Part shown: positions 51,258 to 58,021 of the stretch, one piece after another
Position numbering within the stretch: the first letter of the stretch is position 1
Layout: each line of letters begins with the position of its first letter
NCBI GenBank assembly: GCA_043806315.1
Contig: JAZDHF010000017.1
Location: 1 to 58,021 of the forward strand
Source of the DNA: SBAX01 sp043806315
Lineage (GTDB): Bacteria > Planctomycetota > Phycisphaerae > UBA1845
DNA: 58,021 bases
Direction: 5' to 3'
Notes under the pieces: model-generated
Databases searched by the model: none
Seen by the model: only the letters and a program-made list of their open reading frames with translations
Told to the model about the DNA's origin: nothing
Translations under genes and position numbers: made by a program

Positions 51258-52760
51258 TCAGCGGGGTGGGGGAACGACCGTCCAGTAGTAAATGAAGAAA
51301 ACCCCGCCGAGAACGGCCGCCGCAAGGAGCGTGGTTTTGATGCGGTGGATCAGACGTTCGAATCGCCTGGCTCTGCCCGGATCGCCCGCCAACGAAATGA
51401 GGAATCGTATTCGGCTGCCGATCGAGGAATGCCGCCAGCTCCGTTCCTCCGCGGGGATGCCGTTGAGGATGGCCACACGTTGCAGCGCCGACGCGAAGAT
51501 CGCCGCCGCCGTCGCGCAGACGCGTCCGTCCTCGGTCCGCGCGCTCCGCGGACCGAGGTGAACGCTGCACGGGCGGTCGCAGTCCGATTCCGCGGGAGTG
51601 ACGCAGCGAGCGCCGAACAGATCGGCCTGCCGCTCGAACCGCCGCGAGACCCATCCGAACCCGATGCCCCAAAAGAGGACGGTCGCAGCCAACCCGATGC
51701 CCTGGATCGCCGCCGACGAGAGACCGCCCGCGGCGCGTGACCCCGCCGTGGCCTGGGCCAGCCCCTCCATGAGGCCGGCGACCACCAACCAACCGACCAC
51801 GGCGAAAACCAGAAAGTGCTGAATGTGCCGATGCCGAACGTGTCCCGCCTCGTGCCCGAATACGGCTTCGATCTGCCTCGGGCTTATCGTCGCCAGCAGG
51901 GCATCGGAAAGGAGAACGTACCTCACGGGGGCGAAAACGCCCATGACCGCGGCGTTAATCATGATCCCGTCGCTCTTCCAGACGAGAATGTCGCGACAGC
52001 GCAGCCCGATCCGATCGCAGAGGGTTTCAAGGCGCTCGCGCAACGGGCCGGCCTCCAGCGGCATCGTGCGCCAAACCCGGCAGAGCATCACCGGTGCGAC
52101 GACGAAAACTCCCGCGGCGACGACGCCGAGGAGCGCGTCGGGCGTCCAGACCCACCCACTCCATCGTCGAAGCGCGGCGTCGTACCCCCGCGTCATGTCC
52201 GCCGCGAAAAGGATCAGCATCATCGGGGCGGCGACGACCAGAAGGTGATGGCGGAGATTGAAATCGAGATAGACGCCCAGCCGCCAGCGCGGAGCGCTCG
52301 TCAGGTGCGCACCGTCGGATCGCGGATCGCCGAACAGGCGGAGCGCTCGCTCCGCCGGGTAGGCCGCCACCCACAACGCCACCGCGCCGGCAAAGAAGGG
52401 CGAAAGAACGATCGCGTCGCCGAAGATTTGCAGCGCAGGCGTGATGCGCCCGAAGTCGAACCAATCGGCCCAGCGTGTGAGCAACACTGCGGCGGCGAAA
52501 GCAACGAGGAGCGCGGTGCGGAGAACGAAGACCGCCCGATGGTGAAACTGTTGGGCGACGTGAGGCGCGTCGGGGTGCTTGTGATGCAGCCTGCGGGCGC
52601 GGCTCGCCGCCCATGCAGCGGCCAGGCCCAACAGCAACGGTTGGCTTAAAACGGTGAGCAGCGTCCTTGAAACGTCGTCACCCGGAACGAGCCGCCACTC
52701 GCCGGGGGCCTCGGCTCGCCAGAACAGGACCGCAAACGCAAGAATGGCAAATAAGTGCAT
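51258..52760 (-). CDS. M48-family zinc metalloprotease (Ste24-like), membrane bound
   Basis: 500 residues. Several transmembrane helices occupy the first half; HEAGHVRHRH holds the HExxH zinc site, and the downstream Glu may be in WVSRRFERQADLFGARCV. The motif order matches Ste24/HtpX-type M48 peptidases. It cleaves membrane or misfolded proteins near the membrane. A stretch after the active site (CVTPAESDCDRPCSVHLG) with several cysteines is unusual for the family. Stands alone between an FG-GAP gene and a divergently oriented gene. Confidence 0.88.
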   Translation of the reverse strand: MHLFAILAFAVLFWRAEAPGEWRLVPGDDVSRTLLTVLSQPLLLGLAAAWAASRARRLHHKHPDAPHVAQQFHHRAVFVLRTALLVAFAAAVLLTRWADWFDFGRITPALQIFGDAIVLSPFFAGAVALWVAAYPAERALRLFGDPRSDGAHLTSAPRWRLGVYLDFNLRHHLLVVAAPMMLILFAADMTRGYDAALRRWSGWVWTPDALLGVVAAGVFVVAPVMLCRVWRTMPLEAGPLRERLETLCDRIGLRCRDILVWKSDGIMINAAVMGVFAPVRYVLLSDALLATISPRQIEAVFGHEAGHVRHRHIQHFLVFAVVGWLVVAGLMEGLAQATAGSRAAGGLSSAAIQGIGLAATVLFWGIGFGWVSRRFERQADLFGARCVTPAESDCDRPCSVHLGPRSARTEDGRVCATAAAIFASALQRVAILNGIPAEERSWRHSSIGSRIRFLISLAGDPGRARRFERLIHRIKTTLLAAAVLGGVFFIYYWTVVPPPR

Positions 52761-53001
52761 TTGTTACAAACAATTTACGGATGCCAAGCCGTCCATCGAC
52801 GTTCCGCGCCTTGTGAAACACTGTGCCTTCAGCCTACTATTAGGCATGTTGAACGAAGAGGTCACGAAACGGCCCAACGGACTTTTTCCGATACGTTTGG
52901 GCGGCTCGAGTAGAGCGACCGCCCGACCGTAACGGCGGTGTCCGTCGCGCTTTGGGCGAGCGTCCCAACACGACCGGAACTTGTACCCGGAGAGGATACG
53001 T

Positions 53002-53988
53002 ATGAACAGCACACGAACGACCATGGGTTGCATCATCGCTCTTTCGATGGTCGTGGCCGGGTTTGCGAACGCGCGGCCCGCGTTCGCCCGACACGACGCG
53101 AGCAGACCGACCAAGACGGCGCAGGTTGTCGCCGACGACACCAAAGCGGGAGGTGGGGCGGCGACCCAAGCGCCTGCCGCGGCCCCGAAAGCCCGATCCT
53201 CCAAGACCCTCGCCAGGGCGCCCAAACCAGGGGTGCGGATGCAGGCGAGGATTGTGCAGATCAACAAACTTCGTGAGATGATGGACGAAAAGGTCGAGTT
53301 GACGTCGACGCAGAAGAGGAAGGTCGACGGCCTGTTCAACTATTTCATTAAGACCGCCAAGAACGCCGTGCCCCAGAGGCAGTTGCAGACGCCCCCAGAG
53401 GCGGGCGACACCGCCGCGGTGGAGCGCGTCGGCGGCGAAATCAGGCCCCTGAAGAAGGAGCCTCTCCCCCCTACGGACGACCCTTCGGAGGTGCTGATCG
53501 AGAAGGTCAGGGCGCAACTGAATCCCGATCAGGTTCCGGCTTTTGAGAAGGTCGTCGAACGCTGGAAGGTGATCACGTCGCTTGGACCGCGGACGGGCCC
53601 GCTCCTGCAACTTCGGAGGGCGTTGCAGGATCCAGAAGTGGGCCTGTCAGAATCCGAGAAGGCGGACGCCGACAAGGTTCTTCGGGACACGCTCAAGTCC
53701 CTCCAATCGGATCCCGACTGCAACCCGGAGAAAATGGAGACGGCGGCCGATAAAGCGCGGTCCACCATCTGCGAGAAATTGACACCTTTGCAGCGTTCCA
53801 AGATCGAAGCGAACCTCAAAATGTTCAAGGCTGAGCAGAAAGAGTTAAACGATTCCACAAACCAAGGCCCGAACCGAGTTGACAAGCCCAAGACCGAGGA
53901 TGCAAAAGGGGCCGCCAAACCGGACTCCCCGGACAAGAAAGACGCCGCCAAACCAGACAATGACAACGGGAACAAGGATAACGAATAA
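53002..53988 (+). CDS. Secreted coiled/charged protein of unknown function
   Basis: 328 residues from the ATG at 53002 with GGAGAGG upstream; a TTG at 52981 is less likely. Signal peptide about residues 1-30 (IALSMVVAGFANARPAFARH). The mature protein is Ala/Pro-rich at first, then charged and helical (LREMMDEKVELTSTQKRKVD, TPLQRSKIEANLKMFKAEQK), and ends in a Lys/Asp/Asn-rich tail (KPDSPDKKDAAKPDNDNGNK). It resembles short LTxxQ periplasmic sensors only loosely. No domain recognised. It is divergent from the M48 gene. Confidence 0.65.
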   Translation: MNSTRTTMGCIIALSMVVAGFANARPAFARHDASRPTKTAQVVADDTKAGGGAATQAPAAAPKARSSKTLARAPKPGVRMQARIVQINKLREMMDEKVELTSTQKRKVDGLFNYFIKTAKNAVPQRQLQTPPEAGDTAAVERVGGEIRPLKKEPLPPTDDPSEVLIEKVRAQLNPDQVPAFEKVVERWKVITSLGPRTGPLLQLRRALQDPEVGLSESEKADADKVLRDTLKSLQSDPDCNPEKMETAADKARSTICEKLTPLQRSKIEANLKMFKAEQKELNDSTNQGPNRVDKPKTEDAKGAAKPDSPDKKDAAKPDNDNGNKDNE

Positions 53989-54387
53989 CAGCACCCTCGG
54001 CGCAGTCGGGAGCCTCGTTCCGCAGTAGGTTTGCTGACGCCCAACTCGCGTCGCCCTTCCGCATCTCGCGGTCCGGTGAGTAGGCGAACGGGACCCGGCT
54101 GCGGGTCCGGTGAAGGCACGCCGGCGGCACGAACGGCGTGTTTTGCTACGTCTCGAGTTGGTCAACCCCGCACATCGAGTCCCTGCCCATCCAAATCGCC
54201 ACGGGCGCAAGTTCATCGTAAGCGCGTTCGAGTTCTCGACGACTTGCCGGCGTGCTCGACTTGCCGTATGAAGACCGGCTGTACGATCGTCCCCGGGGCC
54301 GTGCACCGGGACCCCGGGGCAATGCCGGAGTCGTCCAATCGCGACGGACGGGGCACAGTCACGATGGGATCGGCGGGAGGGACTGCG
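53989..54387. other. 399-base spacer, nothing clear
   Basis: Before the alkylguanine methyltransferase start. An in-frame upstream extension to 54031 exists, but the sequence is Arg/Pro/Ser-rich with no support. No palindromic repeat was recognised here. Confidence 0.4.
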
Positions 54388-54996
54388 ATGATGCAATACG
54401 CTGTTTTCGACACTGCGTGGGGCGTCTTCGGCTTTGTGGCCCAAGATCAGCGCCTGGTCGCGACGTTCTTGCCGCGGGCACGGCGGGAAATCCTGACCGC
54501 GATTCGCGCCTCGTGGGCGGAGGCGGTCGAAACGCAGCGTTTGCTGCCGCGTTTCCAGCGGGACATCGTCGCCTATTTTGAAAGGAAGCCCGTCCACTTT
54601 TCGGTCGACATCGACCTGAGCGCCATGCCGCCGTTCCATCGCTTGGCGTTGGAGGCGTGTCGTCGGATTCCATACGGACGCACGGCCTCCTACGGCGACC
54701 TTGCGCGAGCGGCCGGAAAGCTGAGCGCAGCGCGAGCGGTCGGCGGCGCCATGGCGCATAATCCGCTGCCGTTGGTGGTTCCGTGCCACCGCGTCCTTCG
54801 CTCGGATGGGTCGATCGGCGGGTTCTCGTCGGCCCGCGGGGTCGCTGAGAAAATCAGACTTCTACGTTTGGAAAATGTGTCGCTCGACCTACCGACGGAC
54901 GGGTCTTCGGTCGACGCGACGACAGCGGCGTCCTTCGATGGGTTCGGGAGTCCCTCCCGCAAGCGTCGTGCCGCCGTGGCGGTGGGATGTCCATGA
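54388..54996 (+). CDS. ogt: Methylated-DNA-protein-cysteine S-methyltransferase (Ogt/MGMT)
   Basis: 202 residues from the ATG at 54388 (GGGAGGG upstream). The active site PCHRV is present (PLVVPCHRVL), preceded by the helix-turn-helix segment RIPYGRTASYGDLARAAGK and followed by GGFSSARGVAEKIRLLRLE. It removes alkyl groups from O6-alkylguanine, using its own cysteine once. The last 35 residues are an extension beyond the usual end. It overlaps the next gene by ten bases in another frame. Confidence 0.92.
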   Translation: MMQYAVFDTAWGVFGFVAQDQRLVATFLPRARREILTAIRASWAEAVETQRLLPRFQRDIVAYFERKPVHFSVDIDLSAMPPFHRLALEACRRIPYGRTASYGDLARAAGKLSAARAVGGAMAHNPLPLVVPCHRVLRSDGSIGGFSSARGVAEKIRLLRLENVSLDLPTDGSSVDATTAASFDGFGSPSRKRRAAVAVGCP

Positions 54997-56066
54997 CCGA
55001 TCTTTCGCGACGAGACTTTCTACAATCCGCAGCCGCCGCGGCCGCCGTGGGGGCGTTGAATCCGGCCCTGGCCGAGGAGCCGACGCAAGCGGCGGTAACA
55101 CTGTCCGGCCCGGTCGTCGTTTCGAGCGCCAACGGTCTTCGGGCCACGGAAAAGGCGGCGGAGATGATTGCCGCCGGTGCGGATACGCTCGATGCGGTGA
55201 TCGCCGGCGTCAACATCGTCGAGGAGGATCCCAACGACTACTCCGTCGGCTACGGCGGACTGCCCAATGAGGACGGCGTTGTGGAGCTCGATTCGAGCGT
55301 GATGCACGGGCCGTCGTGTCGCGCGGGGGCGGTCGGCGCTCTTCGGAACATCAAGACGCCCTCGCAGGTCGCCAAGGTGATCATGGAGCGGACGGATCAC
55401 CTGCTCCTCGTCGGCGAAGGAGCGTTACGCTTCGCCCGAGCGCAGGGCTTCAAGGAGTGCGATCTTCTCACTGAGGAGTCGCGCAAGCTGTGGCTGGAGT
55501 GGAAAGAGCGGCATTCGGATAAAGACAACTGGATTCCGCCGGAAGTGCCCGATCCGAACAAACGTTCCGACGCAAGGCGGGACTTCGCGTTCACCTACGG
55601 AACCATTACCTGCTTGGGGTTGAATACGGCGGGGGACCTGAGCGGCGTCACGACGACGAGCGGATTGAGTTACAAGCTCCCCGGCCGGGTGGGCGATTCA
55701 CCGATCATCGGGGCGGGACTTTACGTGGACAACGACGTGGGCGCCGCAGGCAGCACCGGTCGCGGCGAGGCCAACATCAAAATCTGCGGCGCACATATGA
55801 TCGTCGAGGCCATGCGGCATGGGGCGACGCCCGCCGAGGCGACCCTGCAAGCGGTGCAGCGGGCAGTCCATCACACCACCGAGAAACGGCTGTTGCATCA
55901 AGACGGTCGGCCCAACTTCGACCTGAAGTTTTACGCCCTCGCCAAGGACGGTCGGTTTGCGGGAGCCTCCATCTGGTCCGGGGGCAAGTTCGCCGTTTAC
56001 GCCGACGGCCAAAACCGGCTCGAGGAGTGCGCTTTCTTGCTCCAGCGACCTGTCGTCAAACCGTAG
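54987..56066 (+). CDS. N4-(beta-N-acetylglucosaminyl)-asparaginase / isoaspartyl peptidase family, Tat-exported
   Basis: 359 residues (ATG 54987; 54993 also possible). The twin-arginine signal LSRRDFLQSAAAAAAVGALN leads to export. The mature Ntn-hydrolase fold includes AVIAGVNIVEEDPNDYSVGY, GPSCRAGAVGAL and the autoproteolysis site YGTITCLGLN, with Thr as nucleophile after cleavage before it; GAAGSTGRGEANIKICGAH follows. It hydrolyses asparagine-linked amides. Ten bases overlap the methyltransferase gene, which suggests coupling. Confidence 0.9.
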   Translation: MSMTDLSRRDFLQSAAAAAAVGALNPALAEEPTQAAVTLSGPVVVSSANGLRATEKAAEMIAAGADTLDAVIAGVNIVEEDPNDYSVGYGGLPNEDGVVELDSSVMHGPSCRAGAVGALRNIKTPSQVAKVIMERTDHLLLVGEGALRFARAQGFKECDLLTEESRKLWLEWKERHSDKDNWIPPEVPDPNKRSDARRDFAFTYGTITCLGLNTAGDLSGVTTTSGLSYKLPGRVGDSPIIGAGLYVDNDVGAAGSTGRGEANIKICGAHMIVEAMRHGATPAEATLQAVQRAVHHTTEKRLLHQDGRPNFDLKFYALAKDGRFAGASIWSGGKFAVYADGQNRLEECAFLLQRPVVKP

Positions 56067-56093
56067 CGCGCCACTGACAAAGCACCAGGCATC

Positions 56094-56558
56094 ATGGGAC
56101 CGTACACCCGCGAGCGCATCGAAAACTGGGTCGGCGACTTTTACGCCTCCGACGCCATCCGCGGCGTTCCCGGCGGACTGCGTGAATACGCCCGCGACGT
56201 GCTGGTCCGATTCCTGACTGCTGCCTGTGAACATGGCGACGTCGAGCCGGAGGATGTGGAAGAGGCTGATGTGAGATCGGCCCTGCTGGGACCGGTAGCC
56301 AAGCTCAACCTGCCGGCGTCGGTCAAAGGCGAGGTCCCCGCGTTGTGTGGAGCGTTCTTGGTCGATCTGCAGGCGCAAGGTCGACTGGGGGGCGGCCGAA
56401 TGCTCGGAGCCTACGCCTGGGCGCTCAAGGATGCTTTCCAGGAGGCCGCGTCGGGCAAGCCCAAGCCGATCGTCAGACCCGGAAGCCGGTTGAGGCGCAA
56501 CGACCCGTGCCCCTGCGGCAGCGGCAAAAAGTACAAGAAATGTTGCCTGAATGAGTAG
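56094..56558 (+). CDS. SEC-C motif protein
   Basis: 154 residues. The C-terminal zinc-binding SEC-C motif is clear: RRNDPCPCGSGKKYKKCC, as in SecA. The N-terminal 110 residues are helical and unrecognised (ENWVGDFYASDAIRGVPGGL). The motif suggests zinc binding and ribosome or SecA-related contact, but many small proteins carry it. It follows the asparaginase gene by 27 bases. Confidence 0.8.
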   Translation: MGPYTRERIENWVGDFYASDAIRGVPGGLREYARDVLVRFLTAACEHGDVEPEDVEEADVRSALLGPVAKLNLPASVKGEVPALCGAFLVDLQAQGRLGGGRMLGAYAWALKDAFQEAASGKPKPIVRPGSRLRRNDPCPCGSGKKYKKCCLNE

Positions 56559-56701
56559 GCGTGTGCCGCACCAAACAAGAACCAGAGCCCAGAGTCCCGG
56601 CACGCCAGGATGACGGGTCAAGCAAAGGCGCCTCACTGGCGCCCGGAGTTCGGATGCACAACCTGTCATCCCGGCACGGCCGTCAATTCACATTCGAAAC
56701 C

Positions 56702-56808
56702 CTACTCGGATGAATTGTAGATGTCGTGCAGGTCGCGCCGGCCGAACTGGCGAAACCCCAACCCGCGATATAAACGGTGGGCGTCGGTAGGGCGTGTGTC
56801 GCTCCCTA
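56702..56808 (-). pseudogene. GNAT acetyltransferase remnant (C-terminus)
   Basis: One reverse frame encodes TDAHRLYRGLGFRQFGRRDL, then HDIYNSSE and a stop. LYRGLGF is the typical C-terminal GNAT strand-helix motif (LYxrlGF). Nothing upstream continues the domain; the hicA remnant lies next to it. It seems the last piece of a decayed gene. Confidence 0.45.
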
Positions 56809-56811
56809 CGG

Positions 56812-56998
56812 CTATGGGCGTGGAATGCCCAAGCCGCGGCAGATCTTCTCCACCAAACGGTTGGCGATCTCCGTGTGACGAGGCACCGTCTCAGACCGCG
56901 CCGGTCTGAGGGTCCATCCAAAGCGAGTGCTTGGCCCCCTCGCGCTTGAGCGCGCACCCGTTTCGGCGCAGATGCCGCAGCACGGCGTGGCATTTCAC
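56812..56998 (-). pseudogene. hicA: hicA toxin gene with a frameshift
   Basis: From a GTG at 56998 the frame reads VKCHAVLRHLRRNGCALKRE and GAKHSLWMDPQTGAV before a stop. In the next frame VPRHTEIANRLVEKICRGLG and IPRP continues to the stop at 56812. Together these make a HicA mRNA interferase: Gly-His-Ser strand (GAKHSLW in place of GGNHSIW) and the VPRHTEIA segment. One base change of length near 56891-56900 splits it, so the toxin is probably inactive. Confidence 0.72.
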
Positions 56999-57090
56999 CG
57001 GACCACCACGGTCTCTTTGACCGCATCCGGTGGGACACCGGCCAACCCCTGTTCACGCCGATCGGTAAGGACCAACCTAACCCGCATTTC
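56995..57090 (-). pseudogene. hicB-type antitoxin remnant, cut by the IS1380 element
   Basis: A short frame of about 31 residues (REQGLAGVPPDAVKETVVVR) ends four bases inside the hicA start (GTGA overlap), the layout of hicB before hicA in hicBA modules. The remainder of hicB is missing; upstream sequence belongs to the IS1380 element. Identification depends mostly on position. Confidence 0.45.
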
Positions 57091-57176
57091 TCACCGAGGG
57101 GATAGAAACAGGCTGCCCTCTGTGCGATAACACCTGTAGTTTCAAGGGCTTACCGTTTATGGAGGAGCAGCCTGTA

Positions 57177-58021
57177 TGGAAACAGAGTGTACCCAAGAAT
57201 CGTTCGCCTTCCAAGCCTTGGGTGAAAGAGAAGTGGTGGCCCGGTTTGACGGGGGGAAGATTACCTCCGACGCCGGGGCGTTGCTGTTGCGGGAGACGGA
57301 GCGGGCCACGGGCATCATCGGGCAGTTTGCCGCCTGCTTTACCGATCACCGCGACCCGGACCTGATCGAGCACACCGTTGAGGAACTGATCGCCCAGCGC
57401 GTCTATGCCCTGTGCCTGGGCTACGAAGATCTCAACGATCACGACGCCCTGCGACACGATCCCTTGCTGGCCGTGCTGGTGGGGAAAGAGGATCCGCTGG
57501 GGGAGGATCGGGTTCGGGAGCGGGATAAGGGCAAGGCCCTGGCCGGCAAGAGCACACTGAATCGACTCGAGCTCACGCCGGTTCGGGCCAATGAGAACAG
57601 TCGCTACAAGAAGATCACCGTGGACCGCAGGGCGGTACAGGATCTATTTGTGAAGGTCTTCCTGCAATCCCATACGGCACCGCCGGAGCGGATAGTGCTG
57701 GATCTGGACGCTACCGATGATCCACTGCACGGGCACCAGTCCGGGCGGTTCTTTCACGGTTATTATGGAGATTACTGCTACCTGCCATTGTACATCTTCT
57801 GTGGGGACCACCTGCTCTGTGCCAAGCTGCGGCCCAGTAACATCGACGGTGCTGCGGGGGCCCTCAAGGAAGTGCAGCGTATCGTGGCCGCCATCCGCGA
57901 GAAGTGGCCGCAGGTTTCCATTGTGATCCGCGGCGACTCGGGATTCTGCCGCGAGGCGATCATGGCCTGGTGCGAAGGGAACGGCGTGGATTTCGTGCTG
58001 GGGCTGGCCCAGAACCCCCGC
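57177..58021 (+). CDS. IS1380-family transposase, cut by window edge
   Basis: The frame from the ATG at 57177 stays open to the end of the window (281 residues visible). IS1380 features are clear: FDGGKITSDAGALLLRETER near the start, CLGYEDLNDHDALRHDPLLA, VLDLDATDDPLHGHQ (catalytic Asp) and VIRGDSGFCREAIMAWCEGN (second Asp). The left end of the element lies somewhere between about 57085 and 57110; inverted repeats could not be confirmed because the right end is outside. It appears to have inserted into a hicBA locus. Confidence 0.93.

Noticed and set aside
54031..54387. Longer start for the alkylguanine methyltransferase
   Set aside because: The extension is Arg/Pro/Ser-rich low-quality sequence; GGGAGGG before 54388 and the family N-terminus fix the start.
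56812..56998. UGA in the hicA remnant as another selenocysteine
   Set aside because: The downstream conserved part is in a different frame, so this is a frameshift; HicA has no redox residue at this point.

Overview
The window looks like chromosome from a GC-rich member of the Planctomycetota, probably near the Phycisphaerae. The evidence is the mix of gene types: a prepilin-like protein with an H-X9-DG motif, an IPTL-CTERM surface protein, dockerin-like EF-hand tails, many-bladed FG-GAP proteins, a DUF362/squalene-cyclase-like pair, a large M16 protease, and intergenic spacers full of GC-rich palindromes. No rRNA, phage or CRISPR array is present. One tRNA (tRNA-Ser, anticodon CGA) is present. 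The placement is an inference from gene content.

Layout. 1-486: tail of an ISKra4-like transposase. 613-4065: a cobalamin riboswitch with an 11-bp closing helix and a downstream terminator, followed by three genes joined by ATGA overlaps: an IPTL-CTERM surface protein, a dockerin-tailed surface protein and a prepilin-like protein. 4208-9406: DPP-IV-type lipoprotein peptidase, radical SAM protein, UbiB-like kinase. 9421-20242: mostly reverse housekeeping genes (CDP-alcohol phosphatidyltransferase, thioredoxin-fold lipoprotein, carbamate kinase, threonine dehydrogenase, LolA-like protein, M16 protease, mtnA) plus dapF on the forward strand. 20391-23861: a forward operon (Lrp regulator, EamA exporter, rlmN, TIM-barrel isomerase) whose genes overlap by four bases. 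23929-26693: CDF transporter and a seven-repeat FG-GAP protein. 26902-37200: a complete reverse-strand tad pilus locus (two Flp pilins, prepilin peptidase, TadE, CpaB, secretin, CpaE/TadZ, TadA, TadB, TadC). 37445-42619: cyclase-like/DUF362 pair, three small lipoproteins, a nucleotidyltransferase and gpsA. 43054-44058: a small protein and a thioredoxin-like lipoprotein with an in-frame UGA. 44391-49245: an ISAs1 remnant and a 2-hydroxyacyl-CoA dehydratase / activase / NDP-forming acyl-CoA synthetase cluster. 49641-56558: FG-GAP protein, M48 protease, secreted protein, O6-alkylguanine methyltransferase, Tat-exported asparaginase, SEC-C protein. 56702-58021: decayed GNAT and hicBA genes beside an IS1380 transposase that runs off the window.

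Two observations stand out. First, the riboswitch at 613-812 controls no recognisable transporter or biosynthesis enzyme but a compact cell-surface operon. Its second protein resembles the surface proteins found near cobalamin uptake genes in Bacteroidota, so this may be an uncharacterised vitamin B12 capture system. Second, the gene at 43438-44058 reads through one UGA at exactly the first cysteine of a thioredoxin CxxC motif (U-A-P-C), and a bacterial-SECIS-like hairpin follows the UGA. It is very likely a selenoprotein.

The spacers hold several repeat families: hairpins whose arms are tandem 6-8-base words (a different word at each locus, six of them full hairpins), a 16-base palindrome repeated in the tad locus, paired GC hairpins carrying GTGGCAC, and a 79-bp direct repeat at 49261-49585.
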